NCBI GenBank assembly: GCA_016786585.1
Contig: JAEUUI010000010.1
Coordinates: 1 to 50,431, forward strand
Direction of reading: 5' to 3'
Source of the DNA: Cyclobacteriaceae bacterium
GTDB lineage: Bacteria; Bacteroidota; Bacteroidia; Cytophagales; Cyclobacteriaceae
Length of the DNA: 50,431 nt
The notes under the pieces were generated by a model. The model did no database searches. It was not told where the DNA came from and worked only from the letters and a program-made list of their open reading frames with translations. Positions 17,169 to 25,469 of the stretch are shown here, in pieces. The position numbers were made by a program, and so were the translations under genes. Position 1 is the stretch's first letter. The number at the start of each line of letters is the position of its first letter.

Positions 17169-19085
17169 TTATAGAATCGTGAACTCAATCCGTCTGTTTT
17201 GCTGACGGCCATCTTCGGTTTCGTTGGAAGCCACCGGTTTTGAAGATCCGAAACCCTTCGCTGAGAGCCTCTTCGGACTTACTCCCTTGGAGATAAGGTA
17301 GTTGTAAACTGCATTCGCCCGTTTTTCCGACAATTGCTGATTATAGGCCGGATTTCCGGAATTATCGGTATGACCCCCTATTTCGATCCTGATTTGGGGG
17401 TTTTCGTCCAGAAAGCGCGCAACTTTTTCAAGCTCGGTGAACGACTTCTCCTTCAGTTCATAGCGGTCAACCTCAAAAAAAATGTTCTGCAAAACAGCGC
17501 CTTGGCCCTTCTTTGCCCGGTCGAGCTGGATATCGATCACGAGCGGTTCGAAGTCTTTCATTTCCGCGTAATTGAAATTAAGGCTCTTGAATAAATAGCC
17601 CACTTTATTCACATACAGACCATATTCAGAACCTTGTGTTAACACCATTAAATATTGACCCGAAATTGAGTCTGAATCTACCAGGGATACGATCTCGTTT
17701 TTGTTGATGTCAAAAAGCTCGATTCTGGCTTTCAATTTTTCGCCTGTTTGAGCATCGGAGATAACTCCCTTTACATAGTTACTTCGGAATTTAATAATCT
17801 GATTTTCAGGTATTTGAATTTCCATTAAAACCGATTTTTCCGTGCCATTCGGCAGATTTTCTTCATGTGAATAATACCCTTTCTTTCCATCGGCTGTTAT
17901 GAAGAGCGAGTACTGATCTTCGTGGTTGTTAACCGGCCCTCCCATATTGACAGGCTTAGACCAGGTATTACCTGATTTCTCGCTATAAAAGATGTCATAA
18001 CCACCGTAGCCAACCAACCCGTTGGAAGCGAAATAGAGTGTCTTTCCATTTACGTGAATGAAAGGCGAGCGCTCGTCATATTGGGTGTTAATCGGTTCCC
18101 CCAGATTTCTGGCTTTTGTCCACTTTCCGTTCTCGGCAAGTGTTGTGTACCAGATGTCATTGCGGCCAAAGCCACCCCGTCTGTCGGAGACGAAGTAAAG
18201 CGTTCGGCCGTCGGCTGAAAGCGTAGGGTGGGATTCCCAGTCCCCCGAGTTGACATTAGGACCTAAATTCACAGGTTTTGACCATTGTTCGCCCGTTTTT
18301 ATGCTTTCGAAAAGGTCGCAATTGCCACTGTACCCACGGTCTCCACAGGAGGTAAAAATGATTTTTCTCCCATCGGCAGAAATTGTGCAGGTGCCCTCAT
18401 TATCAGGAGTATTTATCATAGCGGAGACCGACTGAGGTTCCAGCCATTTTCCGGAGGCATCCTTACGGCAAATCACCAGGTCTTCATCGTCTTCCAGGCG
18501 ATGTCCGCGTCTGCGGGTAAAGATCAATTCCTGCTGATCGGCCGTCAGCGCGGGAAAGTACTGAAGTGGGAAACGATTTACTGTGTCGCTTAGGGGATGC
18601 GGCCTGGTAGCACCATTAACTGCCTGATTATTAAGAGCAAACCTGGCATTTTCAATTTGGCTCATTGCCTTGGCTACGCGCTGCTTGTTTTGGGTTTCAG
18701 TATTTACGTACCCCGACAACACATCGATTGCATCTTTATACTGACCTGAACGCATGTAGACTTCACCCAAATCAAACCAGATCATTTTCTGTTTGCGCAG
18801 ATCTTTCGTAAGTGTTAACGCATATTTAAAGTTGTTTACCGCGCGCTGATAGTCTGCCATTGACATATACACTACTCCGAGGCGATAATATGCTTCAGTG
18901 AACTTCTTGTCTTTTTGAATTGCTTCAGTTAATGCACTGATGGCCTCGTTATACTGACCGCGGACGCGAAAATTATCGGCCACTGTGTACAAGTCAATTG
19001 CTTTTTTAGACTTGGTATCCAACCCGGTTTGAGCGATTACCCAAGCAGGCAAAAACAATAAAAAGAAAACAACTACACGAATCAT
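17169..19085 (-). CDS. TPR/PD40/OmpA-family outer-membrane protein
   Basis: A 638-residue cell-envelope protein. Order: signal peptide (MIRVVVFFLLFLPAWVIAQ); TPR-like repeats (about 25-140); a WD40-like PD40 beta-propeller with repeats such as ISADGRKIIFTS, LSADGRTLYFVSDRRGG and VNGKTLYFASNG (about 175-400); a carboxypeptidase-regulatory-like domain (about 435-520); and a C-terminal OmpA domain (about 530-638) with IEIGGHTDNSGNPAYNQQLSEKRA, the peptidoglycan-binding signature. Proteins of this architecture link the outer membrane to peptidoglycan in Bacteroidota; some are associated with gliding or type IX secretion (PorE-like), an inference only here. It is the distal gene of a lepA-to-ompA run on the minus strand. 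Confidence 0.85.
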   Translation of the reverse strand: MIRVVVFFLLFLPAWVIAQTGLDTKSKKAIDLYTVADNFRVRGQYNEAISALTEAIQKDKKFTEAYYRLGVVYMSMADYQRAVNNFKYALTLTKDLRKQKMIWFDLGEVYMRSGQYKDAIDVLSGYVNTETQNKQRVAKAMSQIENARFALNNQAVNGATRPHPLSDTVNRFPLQYFPALTADQQELIFTRRRGHRLEDDEDLVICRKDASGKWLEPQSVSAMINTPDNEGTCTISADGRKIIFTSCGDRGYSGNCDLFESIKTGEQWSKPVNLGPNVNSGDWESHPTLSADGRTLYFVSDRRGGFGRNDIWYTTLAENGKWTKARNLGEPINTQYDERSPFIHVNGKTLYFASNGLVGYGGYDIFYSEKSGNTWSKPVNMGGPVNNHEDQYSLFITADGKKGYYSHEENLPNGTEKSVLMEIQIPENQIIKFRSNYVKGVISDAQTGEKLKARIELFDINKNEIVSLVDSDSISGQYLMVLTQGSEYGLYVNKVGYLFKSLNFNYAEMKDFEPLVIDIQLDRAKKGQGAVLQNIFFEVDRYELKEKSFTELEKVARFLDENPQIRIEIGGHTDNSGNPAYNQQLSEKRANAVYNYLISKGVSPKRLSAKGFGSSKPVASNETEDGRQQNRRIEFTIL

Positions 19086-19094
19086 GTTTTAAAA

Positions 19095-19691
19095 CTATAA
19101 AACAATCTTCGATACATCAATTTCAGGGCCATCAAAGGCCAGCATGGAATTTATTAACCTGAATTTTTTGAAGGAAGGTATATCCTGAATGGTAACCGGA
19201 GCCGCTTTTATTTCGGCCGTATCGAGTAAAAATTGTCGCATGGTCCCTTTCAGCAACGGGTCGGCCGGAGTTATCCAGTTAACGCCATCATAAAAAATAA
19301 TGTTACTGTACGATGAATCTGTTACAAAACCATTTTTCACAATCAGAATGTCATCGCAGTATTGCCGTTGCGCTAATAACGCATGGAGGTTATTACGATT
19401 ATGATACTTATGTACATAGTCGATTTCCTGATCGTAAACCACGCGCAAACTATTAACGGGTTTGATTTCGTAGGGAATGAACTCAACCGATTCCAGCTTA
19501 TCGGAATAAACAATGCGTGCTTTAAACAATCCTGTTTTTGGAGGATTGTATTTTTTCAGATTATCAAAAAGACTAATGGCATTCTTTTGACCGGAAAGTT
19601 CTTTGACAGACCTGTCCATGCGTTGCTGATGATAATTCAGCCGATGGAAACTTCCATTCTGAAGCCGGATGGATTCAAGTAACCGGAACAT
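19095..19691 (-). CDS. class IV aminotransferase (PabC-like 4-amino-4-deoxychorismate lyase)
   Basis: A 198-residue PLP-dependent fold-type IV enzyme. The start chosen is the ATG at 19691 (MFRLLESIRLQNGSFHRLNYH), which overlaps the end of pabB by 17 bp; longer N-terminal versions lack family similarity. Catalytic-lysine region HKYHNR (shortly before DDILIVKNGFVTD) and SNIIFYDG plus TPADPLLKGTMRQ match the PLP-binding and phosphate-cup elements. Overlap with pabB makes aminodeoxychorismate lyase, giving p-aminobenzoate for folate, the most likely role; a branched-chain or D-amino acid aminotransferase cannot be excluded. It is short for the family. Confidence 0.75.
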   Translation of the reverse strand: MFRLLESIRLQNGSFHRLNYHQQRMDRSVKELSGQKNAISLFDNLKKYNPPKTGLFKARIVYSDKLESVEFIPYEIKPVNSLRVVYDQEIDYVHKYHNRNNLHALLAQRQYCDDILIVKNGFVTDSSYSNIIFYDGVNWITPADPLLKGTMRQFLLDTAEIKAAPVTIQDIPSFKKFRLINSMLAFDGPEIDVSKIVL

Positions 19692-20646
19692 AAATTTTAT
19701 CGATCGCTTCCTGGTATTCGGTGTCAGCGTCACTTTGTGTTGTGATGCCGCCTCCGCTCCGGTAATATACATGTTTATCAACTTGTTCGATAAAACGAAT
19801 CATTACTCCGCTGTCGAGTGTTGTTCCATCGAAGCAGCCAAAGACACCTGTGTAGTATCCACGTTTTTCCTCTTCAGCTTCAGAAATTATCTCACATGTT
19901 TTCTGCTTGGGTGCTCCGCTAACAGATCCTGCCGGCAGGAGGGTTACTAAGATGTCGCCTAAATGCTCAAGGTAGTTATCGGATAATGTTCCGTTAATTT
20001 CTGAGCTTACCTGAAGCAAATTTTTATTGCTTGTTTTTATTTCATCGATGAACCGGAATTTCGAAACCTCCACATTTTTTGAAACAAGGGTCAGGTCGTT
20101 ACGGATGAGATCAACAATTGTGATGTGTTCAGCTTTTTCTTTCTGATCATTCAAAATGACTTCTGCAGCATTGGGTAATGATGCGTCAATCGTTCCCTTC
20201 ATGGGATAGGAATATATTTTCTGATCCCGTATCTGTATGAAGCTTTCCGGAGAGAACACCAGGAACTTATTGTTCATTAACAATTTGTACTTCGCGTTAG
20301 CGGCATGAAATACTTCATTCAACGACCGATCAATTTCGATTTGAGTTTTGATCGTCAGGTTTGTCAGGAATGAATCTCCATACGCAAGGCGTTCAAAAAC
20401 TTTATCAAACTTGCGTTTGTATTCGGAGAACGTGATCGGAAATTTCTTTACTGTTGGTTGAGCTGACGCTGAAGACTCAGCGGTAGCATTCGTGAATCCA
20501 TTGATGCTAAAGATCACGTTATGATCCTTTGCTTCTGCAAGTTTGAAAGCTACCGGCTTTTCTAACTCAAAGTCGACACAAAAGAAAAATGGGGTTTTTG
20601 TTCTTCCCCACTCGTTTAATGCCACTGTAAATTCCTGAAGTGTCAT
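19675..20646 (-). CDS. pabB: aminodeoxychorismate synthase component I (PabB)
   Basis: A 323-residue chorismate-utilising enzyme with the C-terminal chorismate-binding domain and almost no N-terminal extension, as in many Bacteroidota PabB proteins. Motifs: HITIVDLIRNDL, PAGSVSGAPKQKTCEII (active site), and GYYTGVFGCFDG. It converts chorismate with ammonia to 4-amino-4-deoxychorismate; the glutaminase subunit is not encoded nearby. It starts in a TGATG overlap with queE and overlaps the pabC-like gene, indicating translational coupling. An isochorismate or anthranilate synthase is less likely given the pabC neighbour. Confidence 0.88.
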   Translation of the reverse strand: MTLQEFTVALNEWGRTKTPFFFCVDFELEKPVAFKLAEAKDHNVIFSINGFTNATAESSASAQPTVKKFPITFSEYKRKFDKVFERLAYGDSFLTNLTIKTQIEIDRSLNEVFHAANAKYKLLMNNKFLVFSPESFIQIRDQKIYSYPMKGTIDASLPNAAEVILNDQKEKAEHITIVDLIRNDLTLVSKNVEVSKFRFIDEIKTSNKNLLQVSSEINGTLSDNYLEHLGDILVTLLPAGSVSGAPKQKTCEIISEAEEEKRGYYTGVFGCFDGTTLDSGVMIRFIEQVDKHVYYRSGGGITTQSDADTEYQEAIDKIYVPVT

Positions 20647-21281
20647 CAGGGAATGTTCATGTATTTATGAATCTGCAGCGATACCTCCCACTTCGGATTT
20701 GCTTTCACATACTCAATGATCAGCGGAAGCATTTCTTTTTCTTTCGACCATTCCGGTTGCAGAAATAATTTACAAGAGGCCGAGACCTTTTGAGCGAAGT
20801 TTTCAGCCCATGTAAAATCATGTTTGTTGTAAACGATGACTTTTAGCTCGTTAGCCTTATCGTAAATCGATGCATCCGGGGCTTTGAATTTTTTGGGTGA
20901 GAAGCAAATCCAATCCCATGTGCCGGTTAGCGGATATGCGCCCGAAGTCTCAATATTTGTCTGTAAACCAGCTTGTTGCAGAGACTTTGTCAAGAGTGTC
21001 AGATCGTACATGGCGGGCTCGCCCCCAGTGATTACTACCAGCTTCGTTCCGCTGGCCTTGGCGCGGTTCACCATTTCTTCCACGGAAACTTTCGGATGTG
21101 CGTTTGCATCCCAGGATTCCTTTACATCGCACCATGTGCATCCGACATCGCATCCGCCCAAGCGGATAAAGTATGCGGCATGGCCCTGGTAAAATCCCTC
21201 ACCCTGGATTGTATAGAAATCTTCCATCAACGGCAGTTGATTTAAGACTTCAGATTTTTGACTTGAGATTTGAGGGTTCAC
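20646..21281 (-). CDS. queE: 7-carboxy-7-deazaguanine synthase QueE
   Basis: A 211-residue radical SAM enzyme. GGCDVGCTWCD holds the cluster-binding cysteines C44, C48 and C51 (Cx3Cx2C), followed by the SAM-binding GGEP motif in VITGGEPAMYD. EDFYTIQGEGFYQGHAAYFIRLGG is the characteristic QueE N-terminal signature. It makes 7-carboxy-7-deazaguanine from the product of QueD, in the pathway to queuosine. The start at 21281 is used, although an internal ATG at 21227 would also be plausible. Its stop codon overlaps the pabB start by one base. Confidence 0.93.
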   Translation of the reverse strand: MNPQISSQKSEVLNQLPLMEDFYTIQGEGFYQGHAAYFIRLGGCDVGCTWCDVKESWDANAHPKVSVEEMVNRAKASGTKLVVITGGEPAMYDLTLLTKSLQQAGLQTNIETSGAYPLTGTWDWICFSPKKFKAPDASIYDKANELKVIVYNKHDFTWAENFAQKVSASCKLFLQPEWSKEKEMLPLIIEYVKANPKWEVSLQIHKYMNIP

Positions 21282-21317
21282 GATTTCAGACTATCCATCT
21301 AAAAAATCAGAACGAAA

Positions 21318-22205
21318 TTACGGGTTCCGAAGTTCAGCTGCGCGAAGCGTATTCAACAACAACGAAGCGATCGTCATCGGGCCAACACCTCCCGGCACCG
21401 GAGTTATAAATGATGCCTTTGGCGCAACACTATTAAATTCAACATCGCCCTTCAATGCGTAACCGTTTTTGTATTGCGCACCCTCAACACGTGTTGTACC
21501 TACATCAATAACCACTGCCCCCTGCTTTACCATATCCGCGGTAACAATGCCGGGCTTACCAACTGCCACAACCAGTATGTCGGCCTGACGCGTGAAACTT
21601 GCCAAATCCTTTGTGTACTTATGACAAACGGTAACAGTAGCTCTTCCCTCCTCCACCAGCATCATGCTTAATGGAGCCCCCACCAATCGGCTCGCGCCAA
21701 CAACCACACAATTTTTTCCCTCTGTTTCAATGTTATAGCGCTTCAGCAATTCCATCACGCCATACGGTGTTGCGGGAAGCAACAATGGATTTTTGGAAAC
21801 AATACTTCCGAAGTTGCGATTGGTGAACCCATCAACATCTTTATCCGGACGAATCTTTTCCGTTATGCGTTCAACCGAAATGTGCTGCGGCAACGGAAGC
21901 TGAACGATAAATCCATCTACATCTTCATCGCGGTTGACCTGATCGATGTGCTTCATCAGTTTATCTTCGCTGATCGTATCAGCAAAGCGCATCATCGTGT
22001 AATGAAATCCAACTTCCTTGCACGCTTTAACTTTATGATCAACGTACGTCTGGCTCGCGCCATCATCGCCCACCAGGATGATCGCCAAGTGCGGAACTTT
22101 TTTGTTCAGCTGCCTGCGTTCTAAAACCTTGTCGGTGATTTCTTTTTTGATGTCGGAAGAAATTTTTCTTCCATCAATAAGCGTGTACGGTGTTGCGTCT
22201 GCCAT
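21318..22205 (-). CDS. folD: bifunctional methylenetetrahydrofolate dehydrogenase/cyclohydrolase FolD
   Basis: A 295-residue one-carbon folate enzyme that interconverts methylene-, methenyl- and formyl-tetrahydrofolate. It has SQTYVDHKVKACKEVGF with the catalytic lysine, VDGFIVQLPLPQHI, CVVVGASRLVGAPLSMMLV (NADP-binding) and TPVPGGVGPMTIA, all diagnostic. It starts 3 bp after the lepA stop and is followed by queE and the pab genes, so folate-related genes are grouped here. Confidence 0.96.
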   Translation of the reverse strand: MADATPYTLIDGRKISSDIKKEITDKVLERRQLNKKVPHLAIILVGDDGASQTYVDHKVKACKEVGFHYTMMRFADTISEDKLMKHIDQVNRDEDVDGFIVQLPLPQHISVERITEKIRPDKDVDGFTNRNFGSIVSKNPLLLPATPYGVMELLKRYNIETEGKNCVVVGASRLVGAPLSMMLVEEGRATVTVCHKYTKDLASFTRQADILVVAVGKPGIVTADMVKQGAVVIDVGTTRVEGAQYKNGYALKGDVEFNSVAPKASFITPVPGGVGPMTIASLLLNTLRAAELRNP

Positions 22206-22208
22206 GAA

Positions 22209-23993
22209 TTAATCGATTTTCAATACAGCCATAAATGCTTCCTGTGGAATTTCTACGTTACCCACCTGGCGCATGCGTTTCTTACCTTTCTTCTGTTTTT
22301 CTAACAGCTTGCGCTTACGCGAGATATCACCACCATAACATTTCGCCAAGACGTTTTTGCGGATAGCACTGATGTTCTCACGCGCTACAATTTTTTGTCC
22401 GATGGCAGCCTGAATAGCAATTTCGAACATCTGGCGCGGAATAAGTTCTTTCAATTTTTCGCAGAGCTTGCGGCCCCAGTCCTGTGCTTTGCCGCGGTGA
22501 ACGATTGCACTAAGCGCATCCACTTTATCACCGTTAAGCATCACATCAAGTTTAACCATGTCCGATTCACGGAAGCCAATCAAATGATAATCGAGTGAAG
22601 CATACCCGCGCGAAATCGATTTAAGTTTATCAAAGAAATCAAATACGATTTCCGACAACGGCATTTCGAACGACATCTCCACGCGGTCGGTTGTCAGATA
22701 ATTCTGGGTGATGATGATTCCCCGCTTCTCAATACACAAGTTGATGATTGGGCCGATGTAGTCGGCTTTTGAAATAATTTGAGCTTTAATAAACGGTTCT
22801 TCGATACGCTGCATTCGGGTAGGATCAGGCATATCTGACGGAGCATTGATGCTTATCTCTTCTCCATCGGTTAGATATGCTTTAAACTGAACTGACGGAA
22901 CCGTAGTGATCACGGTCATATCAAACTCACGCTCAAGACGTTCCTGGATAATTTCCATGTGTAGCATTCCGAGGAATCCGCAACGGAAACCAAAGCCAAG
23001 GGCGGCCGATGTTTCCAGTTCCCACACAAGAGATGCATCATTCAGCTGAAGCTTCTCCATGGAGGCGCGCAGTTCTTCAAACTCTGTGGTATCAACCGGG
23101 TAGATACCGGCAAACACCATCGGCTTAACCTGTTCAAAGCCTTTCAACGATTGACCGGGATTATTAACCGTTGTAATCGTGTCTCCTACGTGCACTTCGC
23201 TGGCAACTTTAATTCCTGAAATGAGGTAGCCTACGTTACCGGCAGTTACTTCCGTTCGCGGATGTTTATCAAGTTTCAATACCCCAATTTCATCGGCATT
23301 GTATTCCTGACCGGTACTGATGAATTTTACTTTATCACCCTTCTTAATTGACCCGTTAAATACACGGAAGTAAATCTCGATTCCGCGGAAGGAGTTGAAC
23401 ACCGAATCAAAAATCATGGCCTGAAGCGGAGCATTCGCCTCACCTTTCGGTGACGGGATACGCTCTACCACGGCTTGCAGAATTTCTGCAATGCCCTTTC
23501 CTTCTTTCGCGCTGGCGGAAAGAATATCTTCACGTTTACAGCCGATCAGATCGATGATTTCATCGGCCACTACTTCCGGATTGGCGTGAGGCAAATCAAT
23601 TTTATTCATGACCGGGATAATTTCCAGATCGTGCTCGAGAGCCAGATACAGATTCGAAATAGTTTGTGCCTCGATACCCTGGCTGGCGTCAACGATCAGC
23701 AGAGCGCCTTCGCACGAGGCGATAGCGCGCGAAACTTCATAGGAGAAATCTACGTGCCCAGGGGTATCAATCAGGTTCAGGACGTACTTTTTACCATTAT
23801 AGGTGTAGTCCATCTGAATGGCGTGAGCCTTAATCGTGATGCCCTTTTCCTTTTCGAGGTCCATGTTATCCAGAACCTGAGCCTCCATCTGGCGCTCGTT
23901 CAGGGTGCCCGTAAACTCCAGCAGGCGGTCGGCCAGTGTGCTTTTTCCGTGGTCGATGTGGGCGATTATGCAAAAATTGCGGATGTTTTCCAT
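22209..23993 (-). CDS. lepA: elongation factor 4 (LepA)
   Basis: A 594-residue translational GTPase that back-translocates or remodels stalled ribosomes. The G domain begins [20 protein letters not shown] (P loop AHIDHGKST); DTPGHVDF and NKIDLP are G3 and G4. A LepA-specific C-terminal domain ends in the lysine-rich [16 protein letters not shown]. The start at 23993 is preferred to an in-frame start at 24047, because it gives the standard N terminus and because the likely promoter box (24025-24032) lies between them. It heads the long minus-strand run of genes down to the OmpA-family gene. Confidence 0.96.
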   Translation of the reverse strand: MENIRNFCIIAHIDHGKSTLADRLLEFTGTLNERQMEAQVLDNMDLEKEKGITIKAHAIQMDYTYNGKKYVLNLIDTPGHVDFSYEVSRAIASCEGALLIVDASQGIEAQTISNLYLALEHDLEIIPVMNKIDLPHANPEVVADEIIDLIGCKREDILSASAKEGKGIAEILQAVVERIPSPKGEANAPLQAMIFDSVFNSFRGIEIYFRVFNGSIKKGDKVKFISTGQEYNADEIGVLKLDKHPRTEVTAGNVGYLISGIKVASEVHVGDTITTVNNPGQSLKGFEQVKPMVFAGIYPVDTTEFEELRASMEKLQLNDASLVWELETSAALGFGFRCGFLGMLHMEIIQERLEREFDMTVITTVPSVQFKAYLTDGEEISINAPSDMPDPTRMQRIEEPFIKAQIISKADYIGPIINLCIEKRGIIITQNYLTTDRVEMSFEMPLSEIVFDFFDKLKSISRGYASLDYHLIGFRESDMVKLDVMLNGDKVDALSAIVHRGKAQDWGRKLCEKLKELIPRQMFEIAIQAAIGQKIVARENISAIRKNVLAKCYGGDISRKRKLLEKQKKGKKRMRQVGNVEIPQEAFMAVLKID

Positions 23994-24024
23994 TCCCGTC
24001 AGTTCCTCAATGGGTTTTAAACCG

Positions 24025-24032
24025 CAAAAGTA
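24025..24032 (-). promoter_or_regulatory. -7 promoter box upstream of lepA
   Basis: TACTTTTG on the minus strand exactly fits TAnnTTTG, 31 bp before the chosen lepA start. No good -33 box was found at the usual spacing. It helps decide the lepA start codon. Confidence 0.4.
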
Positions 24033-24059
24033 GGGATTTACGGGCAACCAGCCTTGCTT

Positions 24060-24106
24060 CCGGGTGTTTTTAAAACCCGGTAGGTTTGACTCAATATATA
24101 CTGAGT
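24060..24106 (+). promoter_or_regulatory. promoter with hairpin and palindromic operator-like site
   Basis: Within 47 bp there is a hairpin (CCGGGTGTTTT against AAAACCCGG, 24060-24080), an exact TAnnTTTG box (TAGGTTTG, 24081-24088) and an 18-bp near-palindrome ACTCAATATATACTGAGT (24089-24106) overlapping the expected transcription start. A repressor site for the following gene is inferred. Confidence 0.45.
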
Positions 24107-24133
24107 AACACCTTATATATTGGCGTCTTTATT

Positions 24134-25342
24134 ATGCGACTGGTTCTAACTTTAATCTTCTTAACAACCGCGTGTATTCTGGTCGGCGCCCAAAACGAGC
24201 TGAAAGGACACGTGCTTGATTCTGTGACACGACAGCCTGTCCCATTCGCTAACGTATATTTTGCCAATACTTCCATCGGCACCATGTCGAATGATAAAGG
24301 CGAATTTGCACTTAGCGGATTTGCATCAGGTAAGTATGACCTGACAGTTTCATTTGTAGGTTACCGGACAACACAGGGAACGATGACATTCCCGCGCACT
24401 CCACAACCCATCATTGTTTTACTTACTCCGGAGGCAACACAACTTGCCGAAGTTGTGGTGAAGCCAGACTTTTCTCAGAAGGCATCGGACCTCAGGAACT
24501 TCGAAAAATATTTTATAGGTGACAACAGGAATGCATCAAAATGTAAGATCCTCAACGAAGATGAGGTTGTTGCATACAAAGACGAGGATACCAATTCACT
24601 CCTCACCTTTGCCCGAGCCCCGATTGAAATAAAAAATGAAGCGTTAGGGTACACTGTCTTTTATGAGCTTGAGAATTTCGAGGTTAATTTTTCAGCACTT
24701 ACGCAGAACTATTCAGGCACTCCGCGTTTTGAAGAGCTCGTTCCAAGAAATATCAAGCAAAAACGATCGTGGGAGGATGAACGCAAGCGTGCTTACCAAG
24801 GGTCATTCACCCATCTCATTCATTGTTTACGAAACGGAATGATTAACGGCCCTTTCACACTATACGAATTGCACCAAAAGCCAAATAAACAGCGTCCCCC
24901 GGAAGATTTTCTAAAAAAGAAAGTTGAATACTGGCGGTTGAAATTCAGGAGTAACCTGCGAACAACTGTGAAGAATGACCAGGCGCGCGATAGCATGCAA
25001 TACTACATCAAGCTTTACAACCAACCCTTATTGATCGATAGCCTGGGGAAACGAATCGTAAAGGCCGATGAACTGCTAAACCCAACCCGCGATCAGATTA
25101 TCTACCGGGGTTTGTTGTACATTGTTTATACAGGCGAACGTGAAGAGCCGGCTTACATAAAAATTAACCAGGGCAAAACCCATGGTGACGAACAACATTC
25201 GATCATCCAATTCCGTGGACCGGTGAACATTTATGAAAATGGCTACTTTGAACCGATCAGCAGTGTATTTTTTGATGGTTACATGATGTGGTCAGACCGG
25301 ATTTCAAACTTGCTTCCGCGCGAATACATTCCAGGCCCTTAA
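24134..25342 (+). CDS. secreted/outer-membrane protein with carboxypeptidase-regulatory-like domain
   Basis: A 402-residue predicted exported protein. From the ATG at 24134 it opens with a signal peptide (MRLVLTLIFLTTACILVGAQ). A carboxypeptidase-D-regulatory-like beta sandwich follows (about 22-105): LKGHVLDSVTRQPVPFANVYF and GKYDLTVSFVGYRTTQG match the domain. The remainder is a family often found in Bacteroidota without a known function, rich in charged and aromatic residues. An in-frame upstream start at 24086 would precede the signal peptide and is not used. It is a single-gene unit facing the tRNA-Arg. Confidence 0.75.
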   Translation: MRLVLTLIFLTTACILVGAQNELKGHVLDSVTRQPVPFANVYFANTSIGTMSNDKGEFALSGFASGKYDLTVSFVGYRTTQGTMTFPRTPQPIIVLLTPEATQLAEVVVKPDFSQKASDLRNFEKYFIGDNRNASKCKILNEDEVVAYKDEDTNSLLTFARAPIEIKNEALGYTVFYELENFEVNFSALTQNYSGTPRFEELVPRNIKQKRSWEDERKRAYQGSFTHLIHCLRNGMINGPFTLYELHQKPNKQRPPEDFLKKKVEYWRLKFRSNLRTTVKNDQARDSMQYYIKLYNQPLLIDSLGKRIVKADELLNPTRDQIIYRGLLYIVYTGEREEPAYIKINQGKTHGDEQHSIIQFRGPVNIYENGYFEPISSVFFDGYMMWSDRISNLLPREYIPGP

Positions 25343-25366
25343 CGGGGCCGATTTAAAAAAATGGAT

Positions 25367-25374
25367 TATTTTTG
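25367..25374 (+). promoter_or_regulatory. -7 promoter box of tRNA-Arg
   Basis: TATTTTTG matches TAnnTTTG and lies 23 bp before the mature tRNA start. No clear -33 element. Confidence 0.45.
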
Positions 25375-25397
25375 TGCCCCTTCCTGTAACAGGAAAT

Positions 25398-25469
25398 GGC
25401 TCTGTAGTTCAATGGATAGAATATAAGTTTCCGGAACTTAGGATGCAGGTTCGATTCCTGCCAGGGCTA
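25398..25469 (+). tRNA. tRNA-Arg (anticodon CCG), element integration target
   Basis: Cloverleaf: acceptor GGCTCTG (25398-25404) with CAGGGCT (25462-25468), D stem GTTC/GAAT, anticodon stem TAAGT/ACTTA with loop TTCCGGA (anticodon CCG at 25431-25433, codon CGG), T stem GCAGG/CCTGC and T loop TTCGATT. The first and fourth acceptor pairs are G-U wobbles, which is slightly unusual. After the discriminator A (25469) comes CCT rather than the CCA found in tRNA-Leu here. The element entered the 3' end of this gene. Confidence 0.9.
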
